A stretch of 64,000 bases of DNA from Pseudoalteromonas sp. 0303. GTDB taxonomy: Bacteria; Pseudomonadota; Gammaproteobacteria; Enterobacterales; Alteromonadaceae. Location of the stretch: assembly GCF_013349995.1 (NCBI RefSeq), contig NZ_JABVXF010000024.1:1-64000 (forward strand). Reading direction: 5' to 3'. The position numbers and the translations under genes are program-made. The first letter of the stretch is position 1. Every line of letters starts with the position of its first letter. The notes under the pieces were generated by a model. That model was not told the DNA's origin. It was given only the letters and a program-made list of their open reading frames with translations, and searched no databases. Of this stretch, positions 38,666-46,785 are shown in pieces.

Positions 38666-39199
38666 TTAGCGAATGCGTCTGAAAATATAATCTACGTTCA
38701 AACTACGAGAAAGATCTTCAAAGCTCACTTTAAAGTTATCAATATCGACTTCAACAGGAATATTAAACTCGAGTTCGCAGCGCATTTTAAGCTCGTCATC
38801 TTCATCGTAAGTGTCTGACTTAAGAGAGCAAATGCTGATGTTGTTATCAGCAAAAAAGCGCGTAACTTTACTTAATGTTCCTGGTGTATCAATACCTGTG
38901 TATTCGAGGGTGTAACCGGCACAAAATTCACATGCAACATGGCTTGCGGTGCGTTTCATCATGGTTAAAAGACCAAGTTCCATACCTTTAGTTGGCAATG
39001 TATGTTCAATACGGCTAATTGCCGACATATCACCTGCTAATAGCATGATAAAGGTAAATTCGTTGCCCAAAATAGCAATGCGACTGTCAATTATATTGCA
39101 ATGGCAATCACTCACTAACTGAGTTAATTCGCTAACGATACCGGGTCTATCTTCGCCAATCGCAGTGAGCACTATCTGATGATTTGTAAAAGCAGTCAT
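38666..39199 (-). CDS. gcvR: Glycine cleavage system transcriptional repressor GcvR
   Basis: The 177-aa protein has two ACT domains (TAIGEDRPGIVSELTQLV near residue 12 and YTGIDTPGTLSKVTRFFADNNI near residue 100), which bind glycine. GcvR has no DNA-binding domain; it acts by binding GcvA. It is transcribed with bcp, and the pair is divergent from bamC. Confidence 0.9.
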   Translation of the reverse strand: MTAFTNHQIVLTAIGEDRPGIVSELTQLVSDCHCNIIDSRIAILGNEFTFIMLLAGDMSAISRIEHTLPTKGMELGLLTMMKRTASHVACEFCAGYTLEYTGIDTPGTLSKVTRFFADNNISICSLKSDTYDEDDELKMRCELEFNIPVEVDIDNFKVSFEDLSRSLNVDYIFRRIR

Positions 39200-39567
39200 G
39201 GAATTTTAAATACCTAGTAAATAACAATACCAATGGATATAAGCTTAAATAAGCTTTGATTTCACGTGAGTTTAATACCGCACGGCGGCGAAGTTTAACA
39301 TAATTTGCTCCGTTAACGATAGCGGCGATTAATTAAGCCGTGAATAAAGTGCGCTCTTTCTTGTTTTTAGGGGCATCAGAAAGTACCATAGTTAAAATTT
39401 TGCAAGGCGATAAGCAATCAAGTACGTTAAGCTAGCCCAATCTATTCGGGTTTTTTGCATAAAAACAATAAATGTAAAGTTAAAAGTGATTTTACAGTGA
39501 ACCAAATCGGCATTACCCACTCATATATTTGTTAAAAAAATTAAGGGTTTGCTAAGGAGAAATATCT
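39200..39567. other. 368-bp gcvR-bamC intergenic region with an orphan terminator-like sequence
   Basis: No gene is seen. A short inverted repeat (AAGCTTAAATAAGCTT) lies near 39241-39256. Near 39436-39456 a CCC/GGG hairpin is followed by TTTTTT on the plus strand, with no coding gene before it: either an attenuator of the bamC leader, the end of a small RNA, or a relic. In E. coli dapA stands between gcvR and bamC; it is absent here. Confidence 0.5.
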
Positions 39568-40629
39568 GTGCAGTATTGGATCTCAAAGGCGCTTGCTGTA
39601 AGCGTAATGGTAAGTTTAACAGGGTGCGGTGTTTTTACCGATGAAGCGCACCACAAACGCAATTATCGTGCTAACGAAGCGGTGAAAGCTCCAGCAGGAT
39701 TAGCGCAACCAGCTCAAGATCCAACTTATAAAATGGATGTTGCGCAATACGACAACAACCCTGAAGCTAAAAACTATCGTCCGCCAGCTCAAGTGATTAC
39801 TATCGCTCAAGGTAGCTGGGTTGAAGAAGGTGATAAAGATGCGCGTGTCTACTTTGATAAAAATGACGGAATTGTCGATTTAGATGAATTTATCTGGGAT
39901 TCTATCAAAGCTGTTTTAACTGAAAAAAATACCGGGGCTCTAAAAGAAGATAAACTTTTAGGAAGTGTAGAAACTGATTGGTACAGTATTATAAAGCCTG
40001 AAGACACCTGGTTTTGGGAAAACGATTTTGAAGTGTCCCAACAACGGTTTTTATTCACGATTGAAGAAAAGTCTCACCAACGTACTGCGTCTTTGAATGC
40101 AAAATTAGTTGATTACAAAAGCGATAGCCAACCACTTACACCGCTGTTGCAGCAACAGCTTGAAGTCCGTGCGTTAAATCAAGTCATCGCCGAATTTGAT
40201 TATCGCTACCGCCAACTTGAAGTGGAAAACCGCAAAAAACAGGGCATTATTTCACTTGAAATGGGCTTTGATAACAAAGGAAATGCAGCATTAGTTACAG
40301 AGCAAGATTATTTTGTTGTATTTGATCGTTTCTCAGGTTTCTTAGAGCGTTTATCTTTCACTATCGTAGAGATTGATCAAGAACGTGGCTTGATCACGGC
40401 TGATTACAAAAAGCCTGAGTCAAGCGTGTGGGATTCAATTTGGGGCGAAGAGTTAGCTGAGCTGCCAATTGAAGATGGCCAATACCAAATACTTGTTAGT
40501 CGTACCAATGATGGCGGCACAAGTTTAACTTGGATGGACTCTGAAGGTTCGACATTAGAGCCTGGTACAATGAATGACCTCCAGCAAGCATTGGAAAATG
40601 CACTGCGTCAGCGCGGTATCAATATTTAA
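39568..40629 (+). CDS. bamC: Outer membrane assembly lipoprotein BamC
   Basis: The 353-aa lipoprotein has lipobox VSLTGC and two BamC helix-grip domains; the C-terminal one ends in ILVSRTNDGGTSLTWMDSEG. It is an accessory subunit of the BAM complex that binds BamD. The start is GTG at 39568 with AAGGAGA seven bases upstream. It is not preceded by dapA, its usual operon partner in enterobacteria. Confidence 0.92.
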   Translation: MQYWISKALAVSVMVSLTGCGVFTDEAHHKRNYRANEAVKAPAGLAQPAQDPTYKMDVAQYDNNPEAKNYRPPAQVITIAQGSWVEEGDKDARVYFDKNDGIVDLDEFIWDSIKAVLTEKNTGALKEDKLLGSVETDWYSIIKPEDTWFWENDFEVSQQRFLFTIEEKSHQRTASLNAKLVDYKSDSQPLTPLLQQQLEVRALNQVIAEFDYRYRQLEVENRKKQGIISLEMGFDNKGNAALVTEQDYFVVFDRFSGFLERLSFTIVEIDQERGLITADYKKPESSVWDSIWGEELAELPIEDGQYQILVSRTNDGGTSLTWMDSEGSTLEPGTMNDLQQALENALRQRGINI

Positions 40630-40643
40630 TAACTAAAAAAGTC

Positions 40644-40688
40644 AAAACCACCACAAAAAGAGCTTAGCCGCTCTTTTTGTGGTTTTTA
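40644..40688. terminator. Strong bidirectional terminator after bamC
   Basis: ACCACAAAAAGAGC (40650-40663) and GCTCTTTTTGTGGT (40670-40683) form a perfect 14-bp stem with A and T flanks. Confidence 0.92.
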
Positions 40689-40700
40689 CAGGTTGAAAAT

Positions 40701-42068
40701 ATGTCTAACTTAAACACAGCAAATCGCAGTGACTTGCGAACCTTGTTTACCTTTTTCGTTCCTTCACTTATAGGTGTCTTCTTGTTTATGACGCCGGTAC
40801 CCATAGGTGAAGCAATGACCATTCCGATTGCTGTTATGGCAAAAGCAGTGCAAGAGTGGATTGGCCCATTTGCACTGGGTTTAATTACCAGCATTGTTTG
40901 CATTACCGGTATTTTATCTTTAGTGATAAAGTTGTTTAAACCGCAGCCATTACTTAAGTTCTTTATAATTAAACATTTATTTGATGTTAGTTGGCTTTGG
41001 CTGAGTGTTCGATTACTGGGTATGGTTTTTATCGTTTTGACCTACACAAAACAAGGGCCAGAAATGATTATTTCCGGTAATACCGGCGCACTGGTTTTAA
41101 ACGACTTGTTGCCAGTATTGTTTTCTGTGTTTGTTTTAGCGGGCTTACTATTACCGTTATTACTAAATTTTGGCTTGTTAGAGCTAGTCGGTACCTTATT
41201 AACTAAAGTTATGCGCCCGCTTTTTGGTGTGCCAGGCCGAAGTGCGGTTAACTGTGTGGCATCATGGTTAGGCGATGGCAGTGTGGGTATTTTGATGACC
41301 GCTCGTCAGTATGAAGATAAACATTATACGCAGCGCGAAGCGGCCATTATTGGTACCACTTTCTCAGCTGTATCAATTACCTTTTGTTTAGTTGTGATTG
41401 GCCAAGTGAAGCTTGAGCACCTTTTCGCACCGTTTTACTTAACAGTGTGTTTAGCAGGTTTAGCCGCAGCGCTAATTGTGCCTCGTTTACCACCGCTACG
41501 CTTTAAAAAAGACCTCTATGTAGATGGAACAGAGCCTGATAAAGACGCAGAATCAGTGCCTGAAGGTAAAACACTGGTTTCTCATTCACTTGATGTGGCA
41601 CTTGCTAAAGCACGCACTGCGCCGGGCTTTGCTGGTACAGTAAAAGAAGGCTTACATAACGCATTTGATATGGTATTTGCTGTATTACCTGTGGTTATGG
41701 CTGTGGGCACATTTGCCTTGATTATTGCTGAATATACGCCAATTTTTGAATATATGGGCAAACCGTTTGTACCATTCTTAGAGCTATTACAAGTACCAGA
41801 AGCTGAAGCTGCGGCACAAACAATTATGGTTGGCTTTGCTGATATGTTTATTCCGTCGATTCTTGCGGCTGGTAGTATCGAAAGTGATGTAACACGCTTT
41901 ATCATTGCTGCAATGAGTGTGACGCAATTGATTTATATGTCGGAAGTAGGTGCACTGCTTTTAGGTAGCAAAATTCCGGTTAATATTATCGAATTGTTCT
42001 TCATCTTTATTTTAAGAACCTTAGTAACATTACCGGTGATTGTCTTAATGGCACACTGGTTAGTGTAA
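40701..42068 (+). CDS. YjiH-family membrane protein with nucleoside-recognition (Gate) domains
   Basis: The 455-aa protein has about ten membrane segments. Two regions have the look of Gate (nucleoside recognition) domains: GDGSVGILMTARQYEDKHYTQREAAIIGTTFSAVSI (first half) and MVGFADMFIPSILAAGSIES (second half). The family occurs in nucleoside transporters and sporulation proteins; the substrate here is unknown. The frame is open from 40677, but that lies in the preceding terminator; the ATG at 40701 with AGGTTGA upstream is the start. Confidence 0.82.
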   Translation: MSNLNTANRSDLRTLFTFFVPSLIGVFLFMTPVPIGEAMTIPIAVMAKAVQEWIGPFALGLITSIVCITGILSLVIKLFKPQPLLKFFIIKHLFDVSWLWLSVRLLGMVFIVLTYTKQGPEMIISGNTGALVLNDLLPVLFSVFVLAGLLLPLLLNFGLLELVGTLLTKVMRPLFGVPGRSAVNCVASWLGDGSVGILMTARQYEDKHYTQREAAIIGTTFSAVSITFCLVVIGQVKLEHLFAPFYLTVCLAGLAAALIVPRLPPLRFKKDLYVDGTEPDKDAESVPEGKTLVSHSLDVALAKARTAPGFAGTVKEGLHNAFDMVFAVLPVVMAVGTFALIIAEYTPIFEYMGKPFVPFLELLQVPEAEAAAQTIMVGFADMFIPSILAAGSIESDVTRFIIAAMSVTQLIYMSEVGALLLGSKIPVNIIELFFIFILRTLVTLPVIVLMAHWLV

Positions 42069-42087
42069 ACTAAGCTGAAGTCTTAAA

Positions 42088-42122
42088 TAGAAAAGCCCTG
42101 ATTATTCATCAGGGCTTTTTTT
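42088..42122. terminator. Terminator after the YjiH-type gene, overlapping the next gene's stop
   Basis: AAAAGCCCTGAT (42091-42102) and ATCAGGGCTTTT (42108-42119) pair around five bases. The stop codon of the convergent small gene (42102-42104) lies at the top of this stem and its loop. Confidence 0.9.
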
Positions 42123-42248
42123 ATCTTCATTATCATCGCTTTTAGGCACTTTGAAGTCCATTTTTGCTGCATGCTTTAGCAACATAAGGTTACCAATTAC
42201 TACACCAAATACGGCAACAAAAATGGCTATAATTTGCCAAGTTTCCAT
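42102..42248 (-). CDS. Small single-pass membrane protein, DUF2897-like
   Basis: From the ATG at 42248, which has AGGA seven bases upstream, the product is 48 aa: METWQIIAIFVAVFGVVIGN, then LMLLKHAAKM and an acidic and basic tail. It has one membrane helix with the tail likely cytosolic. I recall this as the DUF2897 type found in Vibrio, Shewanella and relatives; function unknown. Upstream codons (to 42287) have no better start. It follows the PagL-like gene. Confidence 0.65.
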   Translation of the reverse strand: METWQIIAIFVAVFGVVIGNLMLLKHAAKMDFKVPKSDDNEDKKSPDE

Positions 42249-42287
42249 CTTTAAATCCTGCCGATATACATAGCGATATAGTAGCAC

Positions 42288-42824
42288 TTAAAATCGTCTT
42301 GCATAAGACAGTGAAATAAAATCAAGGCCAGGGTTTGGGCTTTTGAAACCCGCATTTGAGTAATGTAAATATCTAAGTGCTAAGGTTGAGTTGTCACCTA
42401 AGTCTGTAACTAAACCCAATCTATCCTCAAACTGATAGTGAGTACTAACGTTTTTGCCAGCAAAATGGGTGTCATCCAACAGTGAAACGCCAATACCAAA
42501 CTCTACATAAACAGGTATGTTTTTCACATTAAATACAGGGTATTGGATCACCGGAGAAATAGCTAACACGATATTTGTTTGATGTTTATTGTCTTTGCCA
42601 TACTGCCAAATATTAAAACTAGACTCGAAGTACAAACGGGCGTGTTGAAAGGGCAGCTTTTCATTGGGGATATGGTATTGGTAGGCTAGCTTTAAGCCTT
42701 TTACATCACCTTCACCTTGAATGTAATCAACGGCATAGCCATGGTTTGAAGCAGCATAAGTCGGTGTTGCTAGTAGGGCGGCTACACCTAACATAAGTGC
42801 TTTTAGTGGGGGTTTTAGTTTCAT
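42288..42824 (-). CDS. PagL-like lipid A 3-O-deacylase (acyloxyacyl hydrolase family)
   Basis: From the ATG at 42824 the product is 178 aa with a signal peptide ending near ATPTYA and a small outer-membrane beta-barrel ending in Phe (SYARRF). The PagL signature RYLHYSNAGFKSPNPG gives catalytic His and Ser. The third catalytic residue, Glu twelve positions after the Ser in PagL, is Asp here (PGLDF). PagL removes the 3-O acyl chain of lipid A. The mild Glu-to-Asp change may retain or alter activity. It is upstream of the DUF2897-like gene, probably in one transcript. Confidence 0.82.
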   Translation of the reverse strand: MKLKPPLKALMLGVAALLATPTYAASNHGYAVDYIQGEGDVKGLKLAYQYHIPNEKLPFQHARLYFESSFNIWQYGKDNKHQTNIVLAISPVIQYPVFNVKNIPVYVEFGIGVSLLDDTHFAGKNVSTHYQFEDRLGLVTDLGDNSTLALRYLHYSNAGFKSPNPGLDFISLSYARRF

Positions 42825-43059
42825 CTCGGTACTTCTCATTATGACTGTGAGCAAGTAGATAAGGGCGGAGGTAAGAACTTTTCAATGTGCGTAAAAACAC
42901 AGAAGCTGTGCACATTCTCATATTTTTTAGCAATTAACTGAAAACTATGGGAAAAATCGATTGGTGCTTAATTGGCATTAAAACGGTGTCGGATTGTTTC
43001 TTTTTTTATAGGTTTAATATCGGTATATTAGCGAAAATTTTCGTTGAGAGGTGAATACG

Positions 43060-43653
43060 ATGACCAAACTAGTTAACTCATTTTTGCTAATTGCTGCGCT
43101 TTTTACTGCAACTGCTTTTGCCAGTGAAGACCGCTCGCCTAAGCAACTATTAGAATCAGTCACAGCAGATTTATTTGTTGATATCGCAAATGTAAATGCA
43201 AAAGGCGATGCAAGCTCAGAAGCAATGGCGAACATTGTAGAAAAACGCTTATTGCCGCACATGGATATTAAGTTTGTATCGTATAAGCTTTTAGGTAAGC
43301 ACATTAAAGGCCTACGCCGTGAGCAAGCTGTTGATTTTATTGCTGCGGTTGAGCATTACTTAACAGTAACTTATGCTGGCGCACTAATGAAATACACAGG
43401 GCAAAAAGTTATTTTTGATCAATCGCAGCTCATCGACGATGGTTATGCAACTGTTAAAACGCAAATTGTTGATGATAATGCGCCAGCCATCGATCTGCAC
43501 TTTAAATTACGTCAAGGCAAAGATAAGCAGTGGAAAGTATACGATATCGTTGCTGAAGGTATTTCACTGTTAAGCGCGAAGCAAAAAGAAGTATTGCAGC
43601 GCATCAGTCAAGTAGGTATTGACGAAGTCACAAGCGAATTAGCAAGTAAGTAA
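43060..43653 (+). CDS. MlaC/Ttg2D-family periplasmic phospholipid-binding protein
   Basis: The 197-aa protein has a signal peptide ending near ATAFA and an MlaC-type body (SPKQLLESVTADLF, VEKRLLPHMDIKFVSYKLLGKHIKG, VYDIVAEGISLLSAKQKEVLQRI). MlaC carries phospholipids between the outer-membrane MlaA complex and the inner-membrane MlaFEDB transporter. No other mla gene is adjacent, so this is an orphan, possibly a second MlaC. ATG 43060 with GAGAGG upstream is preferred over the GTG at 43051. It is divergent from the PagL-like gene. Confidence 0.83.
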   Translation: MTKLVNSFLLIAALFTATAFASEDRSPKQLLESVTADLFVDIANVNAKGDASSEAMANIVEKRLLPHMDIKFVSYKLLGKHIKGLRREQAVDFIAAVEHYLTVTYAGALMKYTGQKVIFDQSQLIDDGYATVKTQIVDDNAPAIDLHFKLRQGKDKQWKVYDIVAEGISLLSAKQKEVLQRISQVGIDEVTSELASK

Positions 43654-43953
43654 GTTAGCCAAAAGCTCGATTACCTTCACCTCATCGAGTATTTTAGCTA
43701 CTTTCAGTCTCCAACCAAGCAGTGAGTACCGTCCATGTGCCGCTGCTTTTCTATTTTCTTTAAAAATCACCTACTTTGCGCTAGCACCTGTGACCCTCTG
43801 TGGTAGAATCATGCTACTTTTCTTGTTTACCAAAGTATCTGTTCAGATACTGTGTTATTGGTCGCAATATTAAGCAAACTGTCAGTTAAATTTTGCTATA
43901 ACTAGTTGCTTAATAAGACATCGAATAATGTGCAGCGGAGTTGTGTTTTTTTA
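43654..43953. other. 300-bp intergenic region upstream of the ankyrin gene
   Basis: No gene is seen. It contains a near-perfect palindrome at 43834-43851, listed separately, and a second inverted pair GTAG...CTAC at 43803-43817. The rest looks like a promoter region. Confidence 0.5.
43834..43851. promoter_or_regulatory. Palindrome upstream of the ankyrin membrane protein
   Basis: AGTATCTG-TT-CAGATACT has perfect 8-bp arms around two bases, about 100 bases before the start at 43954. The symmetry fits a dimeric regulator operator. The regulator is unknown. Confidence 0.4.
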
Positions 43954-45291
43954 ATGGAAAATGTACTGATTTGGCCAAAGGAATACCCGTTACTAATCAA
44001 AGGATTAGCTGAGCAAAACGGGGCCTATATTTTAGATGCTTTAGAAGCTTGGCCGGCATGTCGTTCTACTAATGAAGATGACGGTGTGTGTACGACGGTT
44101 CTTCCGCCTATTTACTACCTTACTTGGTTGACTCCTCTTGAACCGTTTGAAGAGTGTTATTTCCAACATATTTCTGAGTTTGATGAAGCTGCGTTGCATT
44201 ATATTAATGCTATGAAAACGCATTTTTTAGAAAACGACTACACCCCTGAAAGTCTTGTTTTAATGTTATGCCAGCGCTTAGAGAAGTATGCTAGTGCATT
44301 TGCTCAATCGGCTGTTAAAACGCCTATAACTCTCATCCACCAGTTATTTAATCGTCGCTATTTTACTGTGATTGAACATGTTCTTAATCACGGTGCAAAA
44401 ATGTCTGCGGACGATGTATTAGAGTTGTGGACCGAAGTTGACTTTAGAGAGCGTTTTAGTGGTTTTATTCCTGATTCAGTGGCTGATCTTGAACCATTAA
44501 CAGCGCTTGCGGCTGAAAAAGTTGCTCACGGTGAAGATTACTTCACCTTACTAAAACTTGTATCACCAGATGTTGATTCAGCATCGTTACTTGAACAAGC
44601 TTTGCTTGCCCATTTAAGTCACGAAAATGCTAAACAAACCATGGCAAAGCGTTTTATTGAGCAAGGCGCAACCGGGGCATTAGCTGACGAAAACGGTAAA
44701 ACTGCGTTTATGTGGGCAACTGAAAAAGGCTATGTGAATGTTGTTGAGACAATACTTGAACATCAAGATAAGAAGGCCCAAGACAATAAAGGTAATACAG
44801 CATTACATTACGCTGTATTAGCCGAGAATGGACCTTTACTGGTATTGCTTCTAAAAGCGGGTTATGACTTTAGAGTTCGTAACAACGACGGTCTAAGTTG
44901 CTATCGACTAGCAGTTAGCATTAAAGCGGATAACTTAGTGAAGTGCCTTGAGCATGACTTTGGCATTAAGGAACTTTCGCCAGAAGGGCAGTTTGATCGC
45001 GTTAAAAAAGTGCACTTACTACATGCGATTGTAACTGTGTTACTACCTGTGCAGTTGTTTTTCTTTTTTGACGATAGCATTGCTATTAAAAGTGAGTTAA
45101 CGCTGAGTTTTACGCTGGTTTCGATCTTATGCTTTTTCTTTGCCACAAGCTTGAAACGCTGTGCGCTTTATCCGCATATTCGCCATCCATGGGGGCTGTT
45201 TATTTTAAGGTTGTTCTCATTATTTAGCTTAATAGGCCAAGTGGGTCTGGCAAGTATTGTCGCACTAGCCACCTTAGCAGAGTTGGTGTGA
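43954..45291 (+). CDS. Ankyrin-repeat protein with C-terminal membrane segments
   Basis: From the ATG at 43954 the product is 445 aa. Residues 1-215 show no known domain. Ankyrin repeats follow at about 225-330 (GATGALADENGKTAFMWATEKGYVNVVE; QDNKGNTALHYAVLAENGPLLVLLLKAGYDF; VRNNDGLSCYRLAV). Three membrane segments close the chain (HAIVTVLLPVQLFFFF, FTLVSILCFFFA, LFSLIGQVGLASIVALATLAEL). The ankyrin part should be cytosolic and bind a protein. No function is assigned. It stands alone, with a palindrome upstream and a strong terminator after it. Confidence 0.72.
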   Translation: MENVLIWPKEYPLLIKGLAEQNGAYILDALEAWPACRSTNEDDGVCTTVLPPIYYLTWLTPLEPFEECYFQHISEFDEAALHYINAMKTHFLENDYTPESLVLMLCQRLEKYASAFAQSAVKTPITLIHQLFNRRYFTVIEHVLNHGAKMSADDVLELWTEVDFRERFSGFIPDSVADLEPLTALAAEKVAHGEDYFTLLKLVSPDVDSASLLEQALLAHLSHENAKQTMAKRFIEQGATGALADENGKTAFMWATEKGYVNVVETILEHQDKKAQDNKGNTALHYAVLAENGPLLVLLLKAGYDFRVRNNDGLSCYRLAVSIKADNLVKCLEHDFGIKELSPEGQFDRVKKVHLLHAIVTVLLPVQLFFFFDDSIAIKSELTLSFTLVSILCFFFATSLKRCALYPHIRHPWGLFILRLFSLFSLIGQVGLASIVALATLAELV

Positions 45292-45317
45292 TCGCATAAA
45301 AATTATATAAAGTGACA

Positions 45318-45350
45318 TAAAAAAACGGCAACCTAAGTTGCCGTTTTTTG
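45318..45350. terminator. Bidirectional terminator after the ankyrin gene
   Basis: ACGGCAAC (45325-45332) and GTTGCCGT (45337-45344) pair around CTAA, with A-run and T-run flanks; it also ends the minus-strand arsC-wrbA-DUF2069 operon. Confidence 0.92.
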
Positions 45351-45377
45351 TTTCATTTTTTGATAAACGAATCGGTA

Positions 45378-45833
45378 TTATTTATCGTGTTCATGAGCGG
45401 CTTTTTCTTCGGCCAGCTCTTCTTTTAATTTGCGTATCTTAAGGCCAAGCTCTTGTCCGCGATGGCGAGCATAATAGGTGCAGCCAATAAACATCAGACT
45501 AGCAAAGGTTAACTCAAGTAATACCCAAATCAGCTGTTCTTGTGCGACCCATAGTAATGTAAATCCATGAATAAAATAGAACATCACGATAAAGTTTGCC
45601 CACGCGTAGGTGTAAGGCTTATCTTGAATAATGCCCTTAAGTGGTAACAGTAGAGGCAGTATATAAACAACAAAGATAAAGGCGTTACTGTGGCCTTCTC
45701 TTGGGGCAATTAAAAACAGCCAAATTGGCATTAAAACTAATAAGCCGATATAACCAATCAGTGCAAAACGTTGGAATCGTTTTGTAATTGGTTTTTTGGC
45801 AACAGGCTGACTTAGCTCAGGTTCCAAGCTCAT
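45378..45833 (-). CDS. DUF2069 membrane protein
   Basis: The 151-aa protein has four membrane segments (FALIGYIGLLVLMPIWLFLIAP; AFIFVVYILPLLLPL; YAWANFIVMFYFIHGFTLLW; WVLLELTFASLMFIGCTYYARH) and a C-terminal charged helix. This matches DUF2069, a small family commonly found next to wrbA and arsC in gammaproteobacteria; function unknown. The start overlaps the wrbA stop by four bases (ATGA). Confidence 0.82.
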   Translation of the reverse strand: MSLEPELSQPVAKKPITKRFQRFALIGYIGLLVLMPIWLFLIAPREGHSNAFIFVVYILPLLLPLKGIIQDKPYTYAWANFIVMFYFIHGFTLLWVAQEQLIWVLLELTFASLMFIGCTYYARHRGQELGLKIRKLKEELAEEKAAHEHDK

Positions 45834-46384
45834 TGTAATTTACTCGCAATCAGTGCCAAGCGTTTTCCAACGCTTTGGCAAATTTTAATTTCGTCTTTAC
45901 TTAACACATTGCTGTTATTGCTACCGGCCACATGACTCGCGCCGTACGGCGTACCGCCGGTTTCAGTTGCTAATAACTCAGGTACCTCATAAGGCACACC
46001 AAGCAACATCATGCCGTGATGTAACAACGGCAGTGATAGATTCAACAAGGTAGCTTCGTTACCACCGTGCATACTGCTTGATGATGAAAAAACGCAAGCA
46101 GGCTTATCTATTAGCTGACCTTTGAGCCATAGATCACTAGTGGTTTCCCAAAAGCTCTTAGCTTGTGAGGCCATCATGCCAAATCGAGTAGGGGTGCCAA
46201 AGGCTAAGCCATCACAATGAATTAGATCATCTTTACTGATCACAATATCGTGTGGCTGACGCTTTACGAACGTGCGCAATAAAGCTGTTGCACCGTGTTG
46301 CTCAATCGACTCGGCTATCTCATGTGCCATTGCTTCTACAGAGCCATGGCTTGAGTGGTATAGCACAACAATGTTTATAGCCAT
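45830..46384 (-). CDS. wrbA: NAD(P)H:quinone oxidoreductase, WrbA type
   Basis: The 184-aa flavodoxin-fold protein has the FMN phosphate loop YHSSHGSVEAMA near residues 9-20, GLAFGTPTRFGMMASQAKSFWE near 80-101, and GGTPYGASHVAG. WrbA reduces quinones by two electrons using NAD(P)H. It is the middle gene of arsC-wrbA-DUF2069, overlapping arsC by one base and DUF2069 by four. Confidence 0.9.
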   Translation of the reverse strand: MAINIVVLYHSSHGSVEAMAHEIAESIEQHGATALLRTFVKRQPHDIVISKDDLIHCDGLAFGTPTRFGMMASQAKSFWETTSDLWLKGQLIDKPACVFSSSSSMHGGNEATLLNLSLPLLHHGMMLLGVPYEVPELLATETGGTPYGASHVAGSNNSNVLSKDEIKICQSVGKRLALIASKLQ

Positions 46385-46731
46385 TAAAGTACGCTTAATA
46401 CGTTTTCTGGTGGACGACCTAGAGCAGCTTTGCCGTTATTTTCAACAATTGGGCGCTCGATTAGTTTTGGATTGGCAGCCATTGCAGCAATTAATTTGTC
46501 TTCGTTTTGTTCGTTTTTAAGCTCAAGCTCTTTGTAGATGTCTTCTTTAGTACGCATTAATTCACGCGCTGAAGTAAAGCCCAGTTGGCTAATTAAAGTC
46601 GAGATTTGTTGTTCATTAAGCGGTGTTTTTAGGTATTCAACAACACTTGGTTGTACGTTATTGCTTTCTAATAGGGCAAGAGTTTCACGCGATTTTGAAC
46701 AACGTGGATTATGATAAATAGTCACAGACAT
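46384..46731 (-). CDS. arsC: Glutaredoxin-dependent arsenate reductase family protein (ArsC/YfgD)
   Basis: The 115-aa protein has catalytic Cys11 in YHNPRCSKSRETL and the Arg residues of the ArsC site (LMRTKEDIYKEL; ERPIVE; LGRPPENV). The family reduces arsenate with glutathione and glutaredoxin. Context (next to bepA, with no arsenite pump or arsR) matches E. coli YfgD rather than an arsenic-resistance operon, so its physiological role may differ. Confidence 0.9.
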   Translation of the reverse strand: MSVTIYHNPRCSKSRETLALLESNNVQPSVVEYLKTPLNEQQISTLISQLGFTSARELMRTKEDIYKELELKNEQNEDKLIAAMAANPKLIERPIVENNGKAALGRPPENVLSVL

Positions 46732-46785
46732 AGTGTGTTCTCACATTTAATAATTTGGCTTATTTTAGGGCAAGCGCCGCGAGAC

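Noticed and set aside
40677..40700. N-terminal extension of the YjiH-type protein
   Set aside because: These codons lie in the right arm of the preceding terminator; the ATG at 40701 has a ribosome binding site.
46384..46731. Arsenic-resistance operon
   Set aside because: ArsC-like protein only; no arsR, arsB or acr3. The context matches the bepA-yfgD housekeeping arrangement.
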